The notes below the pieces were generated by a model, which did no database searches, was not told the origin of the DNA, and saw only the letters and a program-made list of their open reading frames with translations. From an uncultured Pelagibacteraceae bacterium (GTDB taxonomy: Bacteria; Pseudomonadota; Alphaproteobacteria; Pelagibacterales; Pelagibacteraceae), in the NCBI GenBank assembly GCA_902591025.1, contig CACIZB010000002.1:62001-126000 (forward strand): DNA of 64,000 nucleotides. Reading direction: 5' to 3'. The translations under genes and the position numbers were made by a program. This document shows, piece after piece, positions 62,402 through 64,000 of the stretch (within the stretch, counting starts at the first letter, position 1; every line of letters begins with the position of its first letter).

Positions 62402-63242
62402 TTTTTAATTTGAGACAGTAATTATATATTTTTTTTTTAGAAACTTTATTATTTGAGTGAATTAGATTTGTGATTTCTTTAATACTAAATTTGCTTATCA
62501 TATTTTCAATAATTCTTTTATCTGATTCACTCAGTTCTTGGGAAGACTTTTTTCTTCCTTTTTTTTCAGAAATTACTATTGTTAATTCACCCTTTAGTTG
62601 TTGGTCAAAGACTTTTAGTTTATCTACTGAACATCTAATAAATTCCTCATAAAATTTACTCATTTCTCTACAAATTAAAATTTTTCTATCCAAAAAAAAA
62701 TTTTTAATTAAGGGAATAATTTTATTAAATTTTTTTGCTGAAATAAAAAAAACTAAAGAACTATCTAGATTAGATAATAATCTTAAATCTTCATCAATAG
62801 TTTTCAATTTTTCTGGAAAAAAACCGTAGAAAAAAAATTTTTCAGAAAATCCACTTACTGAAATCGCTGATGTTATAGCTGAAGCTCCTGGTAAAGGAAT
62901 TACATTGATATCATTTTTAAGACATTCGTTAATTAATATTGACCCAGGATCTGAAAGACATGGAGTTCCTGCATCTGATATTAAAGAAATAATGAATCCA
63001 GATTTTAAAAAATTAAGAATTTTTACCAAGTTTTTTTTTTCATTAAACTTATGATTAGAAATTAATTTTGAATTTATTTGGTATTTCTTTAAAAGGCTCT
63101 TTGAAGTGCGTGTGTCTTCACACAAAATAAAATCAGATTTTTTAAGTATTTCTATTGCTCTTAAAGTTATATCCCCTAAATTACCTATTGGTGTTGACAC
63201 GATATATAGACCTTTTTTTATGGATGTAGAATTTTCAAACAT
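62391..63242 (-). CDS. rsmI: 16S rRNA 2'-O-ribose C1402 methyltransferase
   Basis: LYIVSTPIGNLGDITLRAIEIL; CEDTRTSKSLL; SDAGTPCLSDPG. Confidence 0.96.
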   Translation of the reverse strand: MFENSTSIKKGLYIVSTPIGNLGDITLRAIEILKKSDFILCEDTRTSKSLLKKYQINSKLISNHKFNEKKNLVKILNFLKSGFIISLISDAGTPCLSDPGSILINECLKNDINVIPLPGASAITSAISVSGFSEKFFFYGFFPEKLKTIDEDLRLLSNLDSSLVFFISAKKFNKIIPLIKNFFLDRKILICREMSKFYEEFIRCSVDKLKVFDQQLKGELTIVISEKKGRKKSSQELSESDKRIIENMISKFSIKEITNLIHSNNKVSKKKIYNYCLKLKNEN

Positions 63243-63273
63243 AATTACAAATTAATAATATAGTATATTTTAA

Positions 63274-64000
63274 ATGAATAAAATTTTTAAAATAATCTTT
63301 ATACTTCATCTAAGTATTTTTTCCTTTCTTGAACTCGGTAATGCGGATGAGGAAAAAATTAAAATAGGTTTATTGGTACCAATCACAGGTGATAATAAAG
63401 ATTTGGGTCAACTAATAATTAAGTCAACAAGAATGGCTCTCAATGATATTAGAAGCAACAAAATTGAAATTTACCCAAAAGATACTAACTCAAATCCTAA
63501 TAAAACACTTCAGTCCGCACTTCAGCTTAAAGAGATGGGTATTAAAATTGTTATTGGTCCAATTTTTTATAAAAATTTAAAATCTTTAAACAATGTTGAA
63601 GGTATGACTTTTTTATCTTTAACAAATAAAACTGAAAATCTCCCAAACAACGTCGTTAGTAGTGGAGTAAACGCCACCTCCCAATTAAATGCTATTAAAA
63701 AATTTCTAGAATCAAATGGTTTTAAAAAAACAATTTTTTTGACTCCTCAGTTTGACTTTGAGACAGAAGTAAGAAAAAGTATCAAGGAATCAAAGATAAA
63801 AATTTCAAAACATTATATATATGATAAAGAACCAACCAAACTTACAGCGCAAATTGAAAAAATTACTAATTATAAAATAAGAAAACAAAATTTAGCTGAT
63901 GAAGTAAAAAGAGTAGAAAATTCAGAACTTGTAGATAAAGAGAAACAATTAAAAAAATTAGAAAAAAAATATACGATCGGTAGAGTCAATTTCGACTCAG
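63274..64000 (+). CDS. LpoA-like periplasmic-binding protein, N-terminal part (runs off right edge)
   Basis: MNKIFKIIFILHLSIFSFLELGNADEEKIKIGLLVPITGDNKDLGQLIIKSTRMALNDI...; divergent from rsmI as in typical lpoA-rsmI loci. Confidence 0.8.
   Translation, partial: MNKIFKIIFILHLSIFSFLELGNADEEKIKIGLLVPITGDNKDLGQLIIKSTRMALNDIRSNKIEIYPKDTNSNPNKTLQSALQLKEMGIKIVIGPIFYKNLKSLNNVEGMTFLSLTNKTENLPNNVVSSGVNATSQLNAIKKFLESNGFKKTIFLTPQFDFETEVRKSIKESKIKISKHYIYDKEPTKLTAQIEKITNYKIRKQNLADEVKRVENSELVDKEKQLKKLEKKYTIGRVNFDS

Overview
The window is AT-rich, gene-dense chromosomal DNA. Gene content and order suggest a streamlined marine alphaproteobacterium of the SAR11/Pelagibacterales type; this is inferred from gene content and low GC, with no database search. 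It is mostly housekeeping: gltBD, uppP, a PDH E2/E1 pair, thiolase, a Suv3-like helicase, fdxA-carD, acyl-CoA synthetase, dsbB-coq7, tlpA-argH-lptM-lysA, plsC, dnaN-dnaA-rpsT, mutM | ubiE-ubiB-coaBC-dut-moeB, katG-irr | fabA-fabB-fabI, a long nfu...tsaB-fur...miaB-phoH-ybeY-lnt-metK-nusA-infB-rbfA-rpsO-pnp superoperon, trpS-murJ, maeB, and rsmI | lpoA-like. There are two tRNAs (Arg-ACG and Leu-CAA). I found no CRISPR array, rRNA, prophage or transposon. Best items for follow-up: (1) a 25-aa micropeptide, MPKRRKKAKKAKKKAKKKAKKRRRR, with a good Shine-Dalgarno, convergent with carD; (2) a Lys-rich, histone-tail-like N-terminal extension on CarD; (3) a lipoyl domain fused to the N-terminus of AceE; (4) a 19-nt direct repeat (70-bp offset) plus three dyads between dnaA and rpsT; (5) a GAAAC-type repeat leader and possible uORF in front of pnp; (6) a compacted ribosome-biogenesis superoperon with several usual members missing; (7) an Irr-box-like palindrome in front of katG; (8) a 53-bp head-to-head overlap of tsaB and a polysaccharide deacetylase. 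No clearly new multi-gene system was seen.
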